Source: JBFXIE01 sp050176255 (GTDB lineage: Bacteria > Pseudomonadota > Gammaproteobacteria > Burkholderiales > Burkholderiaceae_C). Taken from it: 63,798 bases of DNA. Position numbers and translations under genes: made by a program. Of this stretch, positions 36,692 through 46,368 are shown piece by piece. Location: the NCBI RefSeq assembly GCF_050176255.1, contig NZ_JBFXIE010000014.1, one strand, 5' to 3'. The notes below the pieces were generated by a model. The model made no database searches. It saw nothing but the letters and a program-made list of their open reading frames with translations, and was not told the origin of the DNA. Positions within the stretch are counted from its first letter, which is position 1, and each line of letters starts with the position of its first letter.

Positions 36692-37564
36692 ATGTCTGTC
36701 GTTCTTCCACGCTCCCGCCTTGCCCTGTACCTGGATCTGATCCGCTTCAACCGCCCCGCCGGCTGGCTGGTGCTGGTGTGGCCCACGCTCGCGGCGCTGT
36801 GGGTGGCGGCGGAGGGCTTCCCGGGCTGGCATCTGCTGGCGGTGTTCGTGGCGGGCACGGTGCTCATGCGCAGCGCGGGCTGCACCATCAACGACATTGC
36901 CGACCGCGACTTTGACCGTCACGTCAAGCGCACCACGCAGCGCCCCATCACCAGCGGGCGCATCAGCGTGACCGAGGCGGCGCTGGTGGGCGTGGTGCTC
37001 ACGTTGGTGTCTCTGGCGCTGGTGCTCACCACCCGCTGGGAGGCGGTGGCCTGGTCGGTGCCCGCCGTGCTGTTCACCATCCTGTACCCGTTCACCAAGC
37101 GGTTTTTTGCCATGCCGCAGGCGTTTTTGGGCATTGCGTTCAACTTCGGCATCGTGATCGCGTTTGCGGCCGTGCAGGGGCAGGTGCCCGCCGCGGCCTG
37201 GGTGCTGTGGCTGGCCAACCTGTTGCTGGTGCTGGCCTACGACACCGAATACGCCATGGTGGACCGCGACGACGACCTGAAGATCGGCATGAAGACCTCG
37301 GCCATCACGCTGGGGCGGTTTGACGTGTCCGCCATCATGGCGTTTTTTGTGCTGTGGCTGGGGCTGTCGGCCTGGGTGCTGCTACCGCTGGGTCTGGGCT
37401 GGCCGCTGTGGCTGGGGCTGGGCGCGGCGGCGGCGCAGGTGGCTTGGCATTTCATGCTGATCCGCGGCCGTACGCGCGAGGGCTGCTTTACTGCCTTCAG
37501 CCAGAGCCACTGGATGGGCGCGGTGCTGTTTGCGGGCGTGGCGCTGGGGTATTTGCTACGTTAG
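36692..37564 (+). CDS. ubiA: 4-hydroxybenzoate polyprenyltransferase
   Basis: This integral membrane prenyltransferase (290 residues, about nine spans) attaches the polyprenyl tail to 4-hydroxybenzoate in ubiquinone synthesis. Both Asp-rich motifs are present: NDIADRDFDRHVKRT (about 70-84) and YAMVDRDDDLKIGMKT (about 185-200). ATG 36692 gives MSVVLPRSRLALYLDLIRFNRPAGWLV-like start. It converges with proC; a hairpin repeat lies between. Confidence 0.95.
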   Translation: MSVVLPRSRLALYLDLIRFNRPAGWLVLVWPTLAALWVAAEGFPGWHLLAVFVAGTVLMRSAGCTINDIADRDFDRHVKRTTQRPITSGRISVTEAALVGVVLTLVSLALVLTTRWEAVAWSVPAVLFTILYPFTKRFFAMPQAFLGIAFNFGIVIAFAAVQGQVPAAAWVLWLANLLLVLAYDTEYAMVDRDDDLKIGMKTSAITLGRFDVSAIMAFFVLWLGLSAWVLLPLGLGWPLWLGLGAAAAQVAWHFMLIRGRTREGCFTAFSQSHWMGAVLFAGVALGYLLR

Positions 37565-37613
37565 TGATAGCTAGCAGCGCTTGTCTGACAAGCGCTACAG
37601 CCGCTTTTTATCT
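37565..37613 (+). repeat. dispersed hairpin repeat, copy 9; likely bidirectional terminator
   Basis: Reads gatagctagcagcgcttgtc then gacaagcgctacagccgc and ttttta. The central stem agcgcttgtc/gacaagcgct is perfect. It lies between the convergent ubiA and proC stops, where a terminator is expected. Confidence 0.8.
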
Positions 37614-37616
37614 AAA

Positions 37617-38447
37617 TCAGGCACCAAACTCGGCCGCCAGCTCCCGGGCGCGCGCCTGCGCCGCGCGCATGGCGGCGATGAAGTGCTGCGGCACCTGCGC
37701 GGCCTGCAGGTGGGTGATGGCGGCGTGCGTGGTGCCGCCCTTGCTGGTCACGCGCTGGCGCAGCACCTCGGCGCTGTCGGGCGACTGGGCGGCCAGCTGC
37801 GACGCGCCCTGGAACGTGGCCACGGCCAGCTGGTAGGCCTGCGCGGCGGGCAGGCCCATGTCCACGCCCGCCTGGGTCATGGCCTCCAGAAACAAAAACA
37901 CATAGGCCGGGCCCGAGCCCGACAGGGCGGTGACTGCGTCGAGTTGCTCCTCGGCCCCCACCCAGACGAACTGCCCGGTGGTGGCGATGACCTGCTCCAC
38001 CAGCGCTTTGCTTTGCGCATTCACTTGCGGGCAGGCAAACAGGCCGGTGATGCCCTGGCCCACCAGCGCCGGGGTGTTGGGCATGGCGCGCACGATGTTC
38101 TGCGTGCCCAGCCAGCGCGCGATGCTGTCCGTGGGGATGCCCGCGGCCACGCTCAGGTGCAGGGCAGCGCTGGTGTGCGGGCGCACGGCGGCCGTGGCTT
38201 CCTTGAAGGTCTGGGGCTTGACGGCCCATACGACCAGCGCGGCGCGCGCCAGCGCATCGCTGGCCTGGGGCTGGGCGGTGATGCCGAAGTTGTGCAGCAG
38301 CGCGGCGCGCGCGGGCTCGAAGGGCTCTACCACCTCGATCTGGCTGGCCGGCAGGCCGCGCTGCACCAGGCCGCCGATGATGGCGCTGGCCATGTTGCCG
38401 CCGCCGATGAAGGCAATGGGGGGAAGGGTGGGGGCGCTGGCTGTCAT
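37617..38447 (-). CDS. proC: pyrroline-5-carboxylate reductase
   Basis: A 276-residue NAD(P)H enzyme for the last step of proline synthesis. The Rossmann motif is FIGGGNMASAIIGG (13-26); the C-terminal domain has ALSGSGPAYVFLFLEAM, AAQAYQLAVATFQGA and SKGGTTHAAI, all typical. ATG 38447. Its 5' side is the 337-bp gap with a hairpin repeat and a heptamer array shared with the downstream end of glpK. Confidence 0.95.
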   Translation of the reverse strand: MTASAPTLPPIAFIGGGNMASAIIGGLVQRGLPASQIEVVEPFEPARAALLHNFGITAQPQASDALARAALVVWAVKPQTFKEATAAVRPHTSAALHLSVAAGIPTDSIARWLGTQNIVRAMPNTPALVGQGITGLFACPQVNAQSKALVEQVIATTGQFVWVGAEEQLDAVTALSGSGPAYVFLFLEAMTQAGVDMGLPAAQAYQLAVATFQGASQLAAQSPDSAEVLRQRVTSKGGTTHAAITHLQAAQVPQHFIAAMRAAQARARELAAEFGA

Positions 38448-38654
38448 GGGGTGAATCCAGTTGAAAAACGAAGTCAGGCGGTATTGTGCGCTGCCCGGCC
38501 CCTATCAAAACAGGAGCTGCTCACGCTTGATTTACCTGGGTTTGAGGCGGTTTTGAGCAAAAATTCATGTGCTGCAGACCGGTTTTCGGACTTTCCCCGG
38601 TCTGTTGGGGGCATTAAACCGGCTTGCAGACGCGAAAGATCGCAAAATATAGGG

Positions 38655-38705
38655 TAAAAAGTGCCGTAAACCCATGTAAGGCAATCGCTGGCAGCTATCA
38701 ATTTT
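38655..38705 (-). repeat. dispersed hairpin repeat, copy 10
   Basis: Minus strand: aaaattgatagctgccagcg, then gtttacggcacttttta. It sits 11 bp from the heptamer array in the gene-free stretch 38448-38784. Nothing else in that stretch is recognisable except the probable proC promoter region. Confidence 0.65.
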
Positions 38706-38715
38706 GATGCGGTTT

Positions 38716-38778
38716 GCGACATGCGACATGCGACATGCGACATGCGACATGCGACATGCGACATGCGATATGCGATGT
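38716..38778. repeat. heptamer tandem repeat (gcgacat), 7 perfect plus 2 variant units
   Basis: Seven perfect gcgacat units at 38716-38764, then gcgatat and gcgatgt. It ends 6 bp from the glpK stop. Open frames reading through it (SHVACRM repeats) are artefacts. The unit number is probably variable between strains. Confidence 0.9.
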
Positions 38779-38784
38779 GCGGCT

Positions 38785-40365
<1,581 letters not shown>

Positions 40366-40440
40366 GGCAGGCAAGGATAGGGCAACCGGGCAAAAGGGCG
40401 GGCGGGTGGGCTTGCGTGGCAGCATGGACAATACCGCCCC

Positions 40441-42039
40441 ATGACCGGCGATATCCACACCCCCCTTGTTACTTCGCGCCCCCAGTTGCTGGAGCAGCTG
40501 GCGCGCCCCGTCGTCTATGACCTGGTCGTCGTCGGCGGCGGTGCTACGGGGCTGGGTGTGGCGCTGGATGCGGCGGCGCGCGGGTTTTCGGTGGTGCTGC
40601 TGGAGTCGCACGACTTTGCCAAGGGCACCTCATCGCGCGCCACCAAGCTGGTGCACGGCGGCGTGCGCTACCTGGCGCAGGGCAACATTGCGCTGGTGCG
40701 CGAGGCGCTGCACGAGCGCACCACGTTGCTGCGCAATGCGCCGCATCTGGCGCAGCCGCTGGCTTTCGTCATGCCGTCTTACAAGCTGTGGGAGACGCCG
40801 TTTTATGGCGCGGGCCTGAAGATGTACGACGCGCTGGCGGGCCAGGCCGGCCTGGGGCCGACGGAGTTTCTGGGGCGCATGCAAACCCTGCGCTGCCTGC
40901 CCACGGCGGTGGCCGATGGGCTCAAGGGCGGCGTCAAATACTGGGACGGCCAGTTTGACGATGCCCGACTGGCGCTGGCGCTGGCACGCACGGCGGCCCG
41001 CCTGGGCGCGCTGGTCATCAACTATTGCCCCGTGAGCAGCCTGCTGTACGAAGGCGGCAAGGTGGCTGGCGTGGTGTGCAGCGACGCCGAGACCGGCGCG
41101 CCCTATGAGGTGCGCGCACGCTGCGTGGTCAACGCCACAGGCGTCTGGGTGGATGAGCTGCGCCAGCGCGACGGGCAGGACTGCGGCCAGCCGGTGCGGC
41201 CCATGGTGGCGCCCAGCCAGGGCGTGCACATCGTGGTCGATCGGGACTTTTTGCCCTCTGACCACGCGCTGATGGTGCCCAAGACGGCTGACGGGCGGGT
41301 GCTGTTTGCCGTGCCGTGGCTTGGCAAGCTGATTTTGGGTACCACCGACAGTCCGCGCCAAGACCTGGCGCGCGAGCCCGCGGCCTTGCGCGAAGAGGTG
41401 GCTTTCATCCTGGGTGAGTCAGCACGCTATCTGCGCCGCGCCCCTCAGGCAGCGGACGTGCGCAGCATCTGGGTGGGGCTGCGCCCGCTGGTCAAACCCC
41501 AGGACGACGACGGAGCCAGCACCAAGAGCATCAGCCGCGAGCACACGGTGCTGACCAGCGGCAGCGGACTGGTCACGGTGACTGGCGGTAAATGGACCAC
41601 CTACCGTGCCATGGCCGAGGATGTGCTGCGCCAATGCATGCATGATCGCCTGCTGCCGCACAAGCCCGCCGGCGTGACGGTGTCGCTGGCGCTGGTGGGT
41701 GCAGGCCGAATCCGGAACAACGGGGGGCTGAATGCGCCGCAGGGCCTGCACTCTTACGGAACCGAGGCGCCCGTGGTCGCCAGCCTGCCGGGGGCGGACG
41801 CGGCGCTGGCGCCCGGTCTGTCCGAGGCCATGGTGCGCTTTGCCGCGCGCCACGAATATGCGCGCACGGTGGAGGATGTGCTGGCGCGCCGCGCCCGCGT
41901 GCTGTTCCTCGATGCGCGCCTGGCTGCTTCGCTGGCTCCTCGCGTGGCGCAATTGCTTGCCGAGGAGCTGCCAGGCCACGACCCGCAACTGGAGCAGTTT
42001 CTGGAATTGGCCAACCAGTACGCCACCGTGCCCACATGA
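40441..42039 (+). CDS. glpD: glycerol-3-phosphate dehydrogenase (aerobic, FAD)
   Basis: A 532-residue flavoprotein that oxidises glycerol 3-phosphate to dihydroxyacetone phosphate and feeds electrons to ubiquinone at the membrane. The FAD-binding motif is LVVVGGGATGLGVALDAAARG (from about 28), followed by GTSSRATKLVHGGVRYL, VNATGVWVDEL, KLILGTTDSP and GLRPLVKP, then VTGGKWTTYRAMAEDV. With glpK it completes glycerol catabolism. It precedes the ribosomal block; no rpsQ lies here. Confidence 0.95.
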   Translation: MTGDIHTPLVTSRPQLLEQLARPVVYDLVVVGGGATGLGVALDAAARGFSVVLLESHDFAKGTSSRATKLVHGGVRYLAQGNIALVREALHERTTLLRNAPHLAQPLAFVMPSYKLWETPFYGAGLKMYDALAGQAGLGPTEFLGRMQTLRCLPTAVADGLKGGVKYWDGQFDDARLALALARTAARLGALVINYCPVSSLLYEGGKVAGVVCSDAETGAPYEVRARCVVNATGVWVDELRQRDGQDCGQPVRPMVAPSQGVHIVVDRDFLPSDHALMVPKTADGRVLFAVPWLGKLILGTTDSPRQDLAREPAALREEVAFILGESARYLRRAPQAADVRSIWVGLRPLVKPQDDDGASTKSISREHTVLTSGSGLVTVTGGKWTTYRAMAEDVLRQCMHDRLLPHKPAGVTVSLALVGAGRIRNNGGLNAPQGLHSYGTEAPVVASLPGADAALAPGLSEAMVRFAARHEYARTVEDVLARRARVLFLDARLAASLAPRVAQLLAEELPGHDPQLEQFLELANQYATVPT

Positions 42040-42067
42040 GCAATGTGCTGACGTGTGCACAAACCTG

Positions 42068-42096
42068 TTGACGCGCGCAAATATTTTTGAGACACT
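42068..42096 (+). promoter_or_regulatory. sigma70-like promoter of the rplN operon
   Basis: TTGACG (42068-42073), 17 bp, GACACT (42091-42096), placed about 150 bp ahead of rplN. The leader has a small hairpin cttcgcg/cgcgaag just downstream. Confidence 0.55.
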
Positions 42097-42254
42097 TGCG
42101 GGCTTCGCGTTAATGGCGCGAAGTTTCTGCCCAGCGGGAAGCGCCGCAAATGGTTTGCGGTGTGGACGACGGGCCCAAGACTGACTGGCAGGTCGGCCAC
42201 CTTGAGAAGTTTTTTTGAGGTATTCAACTGCTGGTGCAAGTTGGGAATATTGAA

Positions 42255-42623
42255 ATGATCCAAACTGAATCTCGGTTAGACGTTGCCGACAATACCGGCG
42301 CGAAGTCCGTCCTGTGCATCAAGGTGCTGGGTGGCTCCAAGCGCCGTTATGCAAGCGTTGGCGACATCATCAAGGTGAGCGTGAAAGAAGCTGCACCCCG
42401 TGGTCGCGTCAAGAAAGGCGAGATCTACAGTGCTGTGGTTGTTCGTACGGCCAAGGGCATTCGCCGTGGCGATGGCTCGCTCGTCAAGTTCGACGGCAAC
42501 GCGGCAGTGTTGCTCAACGCCAAGCTGGAGCCCATCGGCACCCGCATCTTCGGCCCCGTGACGCGTGAATTGCGTACGGAGCGCTTCATGAAGATCGTGT
42601 CCCTGGCTCCTGAAGTTCTTTGA
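42255..42623 (+). CDS. rplN: 50S ribosomal protein L14
   Basis: The 122-residue L14 (MIQTESRLDVADNTGAKSV start; RGDGSLVKFDGNAAVLLN; GPVTRELR end) bridges the subunits and binds 23S rRNA. It is the first gene of the block: the usual upstream partners rpsQ, rpmC and rplP are absent and glpD lies ahead, so it has its own promoter. Confidence 0.98.
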   Translation: MIQTESRLDVADNTGAKSVLCIKVLGGSKRRYASVGDIIKVSVKEAAPRGRVKKGEIYSAVVVRTAKGIRRGDGSLVKFDGNAAVLLNAKLEPIGTRIFGPVTRELRTERFMKIVSLAPEVL

Positions 42624-42633
42624 AGGACGCACC

Positions 42634-42954
42634 ATGAACAAGATCCGCAAGGGCGACGAAGTCATCGTGCTCACAGGGCGCGACAAAGGCAAGCGCGGCA
42701 CTGTTGCGCTGCGCAAGGATGACTCTCATCTGGTCATCGAGGGCATCAACCTGGTCAAGAAGCATGTCAAGCCGAATCCCATGAAGGGTACGACGGGCGG
42801 CATCGTGGAAAAGGCCATGCCCATCCACCAATCCAACGTGGCCATCTTCAATGCCGCTACCGGCAAGGCTGACCGCGTGGGTATCAAGGTGCAGGCCGAC
42901 GGTACGCGCGTTCGCGTGTTCAAGTCCAGCGGCGCCGAAATCAAGGCTGCCTAA
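42634..42954 (+). CDS. rplX: 50S ribosomal protein L24
   Basis: The 106-residue KOW-domain protein (VIVLTGRDKGKRGTV near the N-terminus) initiates assembly of the large subunit. It starts 10 bp after rplN with GAAGGA ahead of the ATG, within the long operon. Confidence 0.98.
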   Translation: MNKIRKGDEVIVLTGRDKGKRGTVALRKDDSHLVIEGINLVKKHVKPNPMKGTTGGIVEKAMPIHQSNVAIFNAATGKADRVGIKVQADGTRVRVFKSSGAEIKAA

Positions 42955-42963
42955 GGAGTCCAC

Positions 42964-43503
42964 ATGGCACGACTGCAACAAATCTATCGCGACAAGATCG
43001 CTCCCGAACTGGTCAAGCAGTTCGGTTACACCTCGCCGATGCAGGTTCCGCGTCTGACCAAGATCACGCTCAACATGGGTGTGAGCGAGGCCGTGGCGGA
43101 CAAGAAGGTCATGGACAATGCCGTGGCTGACCTGACCAAGATCGCCGGCCAAAAGCCTGTCGTCACCAAGGCCAAGAAGGCCATCGCCGGTTTCAAGATC
43201 CGTGAAGGCCAGGCCATCGGCTGCATGGTGACGCTGCGCGGCGCGCACATGTATGAGTTTCTGGATCGCTTCGTGACGATCGCACTGCCCCGCGTGCGTG
43301 ACTTCCGTGGTATCTCCGGGCGTGCTTTTGACGGCCGTGGCAACTACAACATCGGCGTCAAAGAGCAGATCATTTTCCCTGAGATCGAGTACGACAAGGT
43401 GGATGCCTTGCGCGGCCTCAACATCAGCATCACCACGACGGCCAAGTCCGACGAAGAAGCCAAGGCGCTTCTCACGGCCTTCCGTTTCCCGTTCAAGAAC
43501 TAA
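42964..43503 (+). CDS. rplE: 50S ribosomal protein L5
   Basis: The 179-residue L5 binds 5S rRNA and P-site tRNA. Conserved stretches are PRLTKITLNMGVSEA, TKAKKAIAGFKIREGQ and VRDFRGISGRAFDGRGNY. In E. coli the S8 repressor acts near this gene; I could not confirm such a site by eye. Confidence 0.98.
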   Translation: MARLQQIYRDKIAPELVKQFGYTSPMQVPRLTKITLNMGVSEAVADKKVMDNAVADLTKIAGQKPVVTKAKKAIAGFKIREGQAIGCMVTLRGAHMYEFLDRFVTIALPRVRDFRGISGRAFDGRGNYNIGVKEQIIFPEIEYDKVDALRGLNISITTTAKSDEEAKALLTAFRFPFKN

Positions 43504-43512
43504 AGGCAGCGT

Positions 43513-43818
43513 ATGGCTAAAGTAGCTTTGATCCAGCGCGAACTCAAGCGCGAAAAACTGGCCGCCAAGTACGCCGCCAAGTACGCGGAACTGAAGGCCA
43601 TCGCAGGCGACGCCAAGCGTAGCGATGAAGAGCGTGAAGCCGCCCGTCTGGGATTGCAGAAATTGCCCCGCAATGCCAACCCCACGCGCCAGCGCAACCG
43701 TTGCGAGATCACCGGTCGTCCGCGTGGCACCTTCCGTCAATTCGGTCTGGGCCGCGCCAAGATCCGTGAACTGGCGTTTGCCGGTGACATCCCCGGTGTC
43801 ACCAAGGCCAGCTGGTAA
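43513..43818 (+). CDS. rpsN: 30S ribosomal protein S14
   Basis: The 101-residue long form without zinc cysteines (only one Cys, in [12 protein letters not shown]), usual for proteobacteria. It ends with [13 protein letters not shown] and sits between L5 and S8. Confidence 0.98.
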
Positions 43819-43838
43819 GCAGGCAGGAGAGATACAAC

Positions 43839-44234
43839 ATGAGCATGAGTGATCCCATCGCTGACTTGCTGACCCGCATCCGAAACGCGCAAATGGTGTC
43901 TAAGGCCACCGTGGCAGTGCCTTCCTCCAAAGTGAAGGTTGCCATTGCACAAGTGTTGAAGGACGAGGGTTACATCGACGGCTTCGAAGTGAAGTCTGAA
44001 GATGGCAAGTCTGAACTCGTCATCACCCTGAAGTACTACGCCGGTCGTCCGGTTATCGAGCGCATCGAGCGTGTCAGCCGTCCTGGCCTGCGCGTGTACA
44101 AGGGTCGTGATTCCATTCCGCAAGTCATGAACGGCCTGGGCGTGGCAATTGTCACGACGCCCAAGGGTGTGATGACTGATCGCAAGGCGCGTGCTACCGG
44201 TGTCGGTGGTGAAGTGCTTTGCTATGTGGCTTAA
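43839..44234 (+). CDS. rpsH: 30S ribosomal protein S8
   Basis: S8, 131 residues, begins MSMSDPIADLLTRIRNAQ and ends RKARATGVGGEVLCYVA. It binds the centre of 16S rRNA and is the autoregulator of the spc operon in E. coli. Start ATG 43839 follows AGGAGAG. Confidence 0.98.
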   Translation: MSMSDPIADLLTRIRNAQMVSKATVAVPSSKVKVAIAQVLKDEGYIDGFEVKSEDGKSELVITLKYYAGRPVIERIERVSRPGLRVYKGRDSIPQVMNGLGVAIVTTPKGVMTDRKARATGVGGEVLCYVA

Positions 44235-44258
44235 CGTGGCATTGAGGAGAAGACTGAA

Positions 44259-44792
44259 ATGTCCCGTGTAGGTAAATCCCCGGTAAGCATCCCCGCAGGC
44301 GTGGATGTGTCCATCAAGGACGACCAGATCAGTGTCAAGGGTGCTGGCGGCGCGTTGTCGCTCGCGCAGAACCCGCTGGTGAAGGTGTCCAGCAACGAAG
44401 GCAAGCTGAGCTTCGAGCCGGTCAATGAATCGCGTGAAGCCAATGCCATGAGTGGCACGGTGCGCCAGTTGGTCAACAACATGGTGGTCGGTGTCAGCAA
44501 GGGCTTTGAAAAGAAGCTCACGCTCATCGGCGTGGGTTTCAAGGCGGCAGCCTCCGGCAACAAGCTGAACCTGGCCATCGGTTTTTCGCACCCCGTGAAT
44601 TTTGAAATGCCCGCTGGCATCTCTGTGGCGACGCCCACTCCCACGGAAATCGTGATCAAGGGTGCTGACCGCCAGGTGGTGGGTCAGCTGGCTGCAGAGA
44701 TTCGTGCCGTTCGTCCTCCCGAGCCTTACAAAGGCAAGGGCATCCGTTACTCGGATGAAAAAGTCACGATCAAAGAGACCAAGAAGAAGTAA
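44259..44792 (+). CDS. rplF: 50S ribosomal protein L6
   Basis: L6, 177 residues, with the repeated fold and the signature PEPYKGKGIRY near the C-terminus. GAGGAGA precedes the ATG. Confidence 0.98.
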   Translation: MSRVGKSPVSIPAGVDVSIKDDQISVKGAGGALSLAQNPLVKVSSNEGKLSFEPVNESREANAMSGTVRQLVNNMVVGVSKGFEKKLTLIGVGFKAAASGNKLNLAIGFSHPVNFEMPAGISVATPTPTEIVIKGADRQVVGQLAAEIRAVRPPEPYKGKGIRYSDEKVTIKETKKK

Positions 44793-44803
44793 GGAGCTGC
44801 AAC

Positions 44804-45169
44804 ATGTTGACCAAAAAAGAGCAGCGTCTTCGTCGGGCCCGTCAGACCCGTATCCGTATTGCCCAGCAAGGCATTGCGCGTCTGACGGTCAATCGTACGA
44901 ATCTCCATATCTACGCCAGTGTGATCTCGGGCGATGGCAGCAAGGTGCTGGCCAGCGCTTCCACGGTCGAAGCCGACGTGCGCAAGTCGCTCGGTGGCTC
45001 CGGCAAGGGCGGCAACGCCGCTGCGGCCCAGATCATCGGCAAGCGTATCGCTGAAAAGGCGAAGGCTGCCGGTATCGAAAAGGTTGCATTTGATCGCGCA
45101 GGTTTTGCGTATCACGGCCGCGTGAAGGCCTTGGCTGACGCGGCCCGCGAAGCTGGCCTGCAGTTCTAA
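44804..45169 (+). CDS. rplR: 50S ribosomal protein L18
   Basis: L18, 121 residues, carries 5S rRNA to the 50S subunit. The basic N-terminus (KKEQRLRRARQTRIRI) and the ending AFDRAGFAYHGRVKAL-like block are typical. Confidence 0.98.
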   Translation: MLTKKEQRLRRARQTRIRIAQQGIARLTVNRTNLHIYASVISGDGSKVLASASTVEADVRKSLGGSGKGGNAAAAQIIGKRIAEKAKAAGIEKVAFDRAGFAYHGRVKALADAAREAGLQF

Positions 45170-45184
45170 GCGGAGCGGATAAAA

Positions 45185-45706
45185 ATGGCTAAATTTCAAC
45201 CCAAAGTGCAAGACGAAGGTCGTGACGACGGTCTGCGCGAAAAAATGATCGCGGTCAACCGCGTGACCAAAGTCGTGAAGGGTGGCCGCATCTTGGGCTT
45301 CGCTGCACTGACGGTGGTTGGCGACGGTGATGGCCGAGTTGGCATGGGCAAGGGCAAGTCCAAGGAAGTGCCCGCAGCTGTGCAAAAAGCGATGGAAGAG
45401 GCGCGTCGCAACATGGTGAAGGTTTCGCTCAAGAGCGGCACCATTCACCACAATGTGACGGGGCACCATGGCGCTGCCGTGGTGATGATGGCACCGGCTC
45501 CCAAGGGTACCGGCATCATCGCTGGCGGTCCGATGCGTGCCGTGTTCGAGGTGATGGGCATTACCGATATCGTGGCCAAGAGCCATGGCTCGTCCAACCC
45601 CTACAACATGGTTCGCGCAACGTTTGACGCCCTGACCAATTCCACTACGCCAGCCGAAGTGGCAGCCAAGCGCGGCAAGTCGGTCGAAGACCTCTTTGCT
45701 GCCTGA
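45185..45706 (+). CDS. rpsE: 30S ribosomal protein S5
   Basis: S5, 173 residues, needed for decoding accuracy. Blocks: NRVTKVVKGGRILGFAAL, GRVGMGKGKSKEVPAAVQ, APKGTGIIAGGPMRAV, SHGSSNPYNMVRAT. Confidence 0.98.
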   Translation: MAKFQPKVQDEGRDDGLREKMIAVNRVTKVVKGGRILGFAALTVVGDGDGRVGMGKGKSKEVPAAVQKAMEEARRNMVKVSLKSGTIHHNVTGHHGAAVVMMAPAPKGTGIIAGGPMRAVFEVMGITDIVAKSHGSSNPYNMVRATFDALTNSTTPAEVAAKRGKSVEDLFAA

Positions 45707-45720
45707 CAGAGAGGCGATCA

Positions 45721-45903
45721 ATGACAACACAACAAACCATCAAGATTCAGCTGGTGCGCAGTCCTATTGGCACCAAGGAATCGCATCGCGCCACGGTTCG
45801 TGGTCTGGGACTTCGCAAGCTCAACAGCGTCAGCGAACTCAAGGACACGCCCGAGGTGCGCGGCATGATTAACAAGATCAGCTATCTGGTCAAAGTCCTC
45901 TGA
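45721..45903 (+). CDS. rpmD: 50S ribosomal protein L30
   Basis: L30, 60 residues (TIKIQLVRSPIGTKESHR...LGLRKLNSV), between S5 and L15. AGAGGCG precedes the ATG. Confidence 0.97.
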   Translation: MTTQQTIKIQLVRSPIGTKESHRATVRGLGLRKLNSVSELKDTPEVRGMINKISYLVKVL

Positions 45904-45913
45904 GAGGTTGATG

Positions 45914-46345
45914 ATGGAACTCAATAGCATCAAGCCCGCAGACGGCGCCAAGCACGCCAAGCGCCGCGTTGGTCGTGGCATTGGTTCTGGTCTGGGCAAG
46001 ACAGCAGGCCGCGGGCACAAGGGGCAGAAGTCGCGCTCCGGCGGTTATCACAAGGTAGGTTTCGAAGGCGGTCAGATGCCTTTGCAGCGCCGTCTTCCCA
46101 AGCGCGGCTTCAAGTCGCATTTGCTGAAGTTCAATGCAGAGATCTCTCTTTCTGCGCTGGACAACCTTGGTCTGGCCGAGGTGGATGTGCTGACGCTGAA
46201 GAGCGCCGGGCTGATCAGCGAATTGGCGAAGGTGGTCAAGGTGATCAAGAGTGGCGAGATTTCCAAGGCAGTCAAGCTGTCGGGCATCTCCGCAACTGCT
46301 GGCGCTAAGGCTGCCATCGAGGCCGCCGGCGGTAGCCTGGCTTGA
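45914..46345 (+). CDS. rplO: 50S ribosomal protein L15
   Basis: L15, 143 residues, with the Gly/Lys/Arg-rich N-terminus (RVGRGIGSGLGKTAGRGHKG). I use ATG 45914 (MELNSIKP) because GAGAGG lies six bases ahead; ATG 45911 is too close. Confidence 0.97.
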   Translation: MELNSIKPADGAKHAKRRVGRGIGSGLGKTAGRGHKGQKSRSGGYHKVGFEGGQMPLQRRLPKRGFKSHLLKFNAEISLSALDNLGLAEVDVLTLKSAGLISELAKVVKVIKSGEISKAVKLSGISATAGAKAAIEAAGGSLA

Positions 46346-46368
46346 TCTGGATCTGACGAAAGGTAACT

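Noticed and set aside
38716..38778. The heptamer array as a CRISPR
   Set aside because: Units are 7 bp without spacers; CRISPR repeats are longer and separated by unique spacers.
42955..43080. S8 autoregulatory RNA site at rplE
   Set aside because: I could not find a convincing bulged-helix S8 site by eye, so no feature is claimed.
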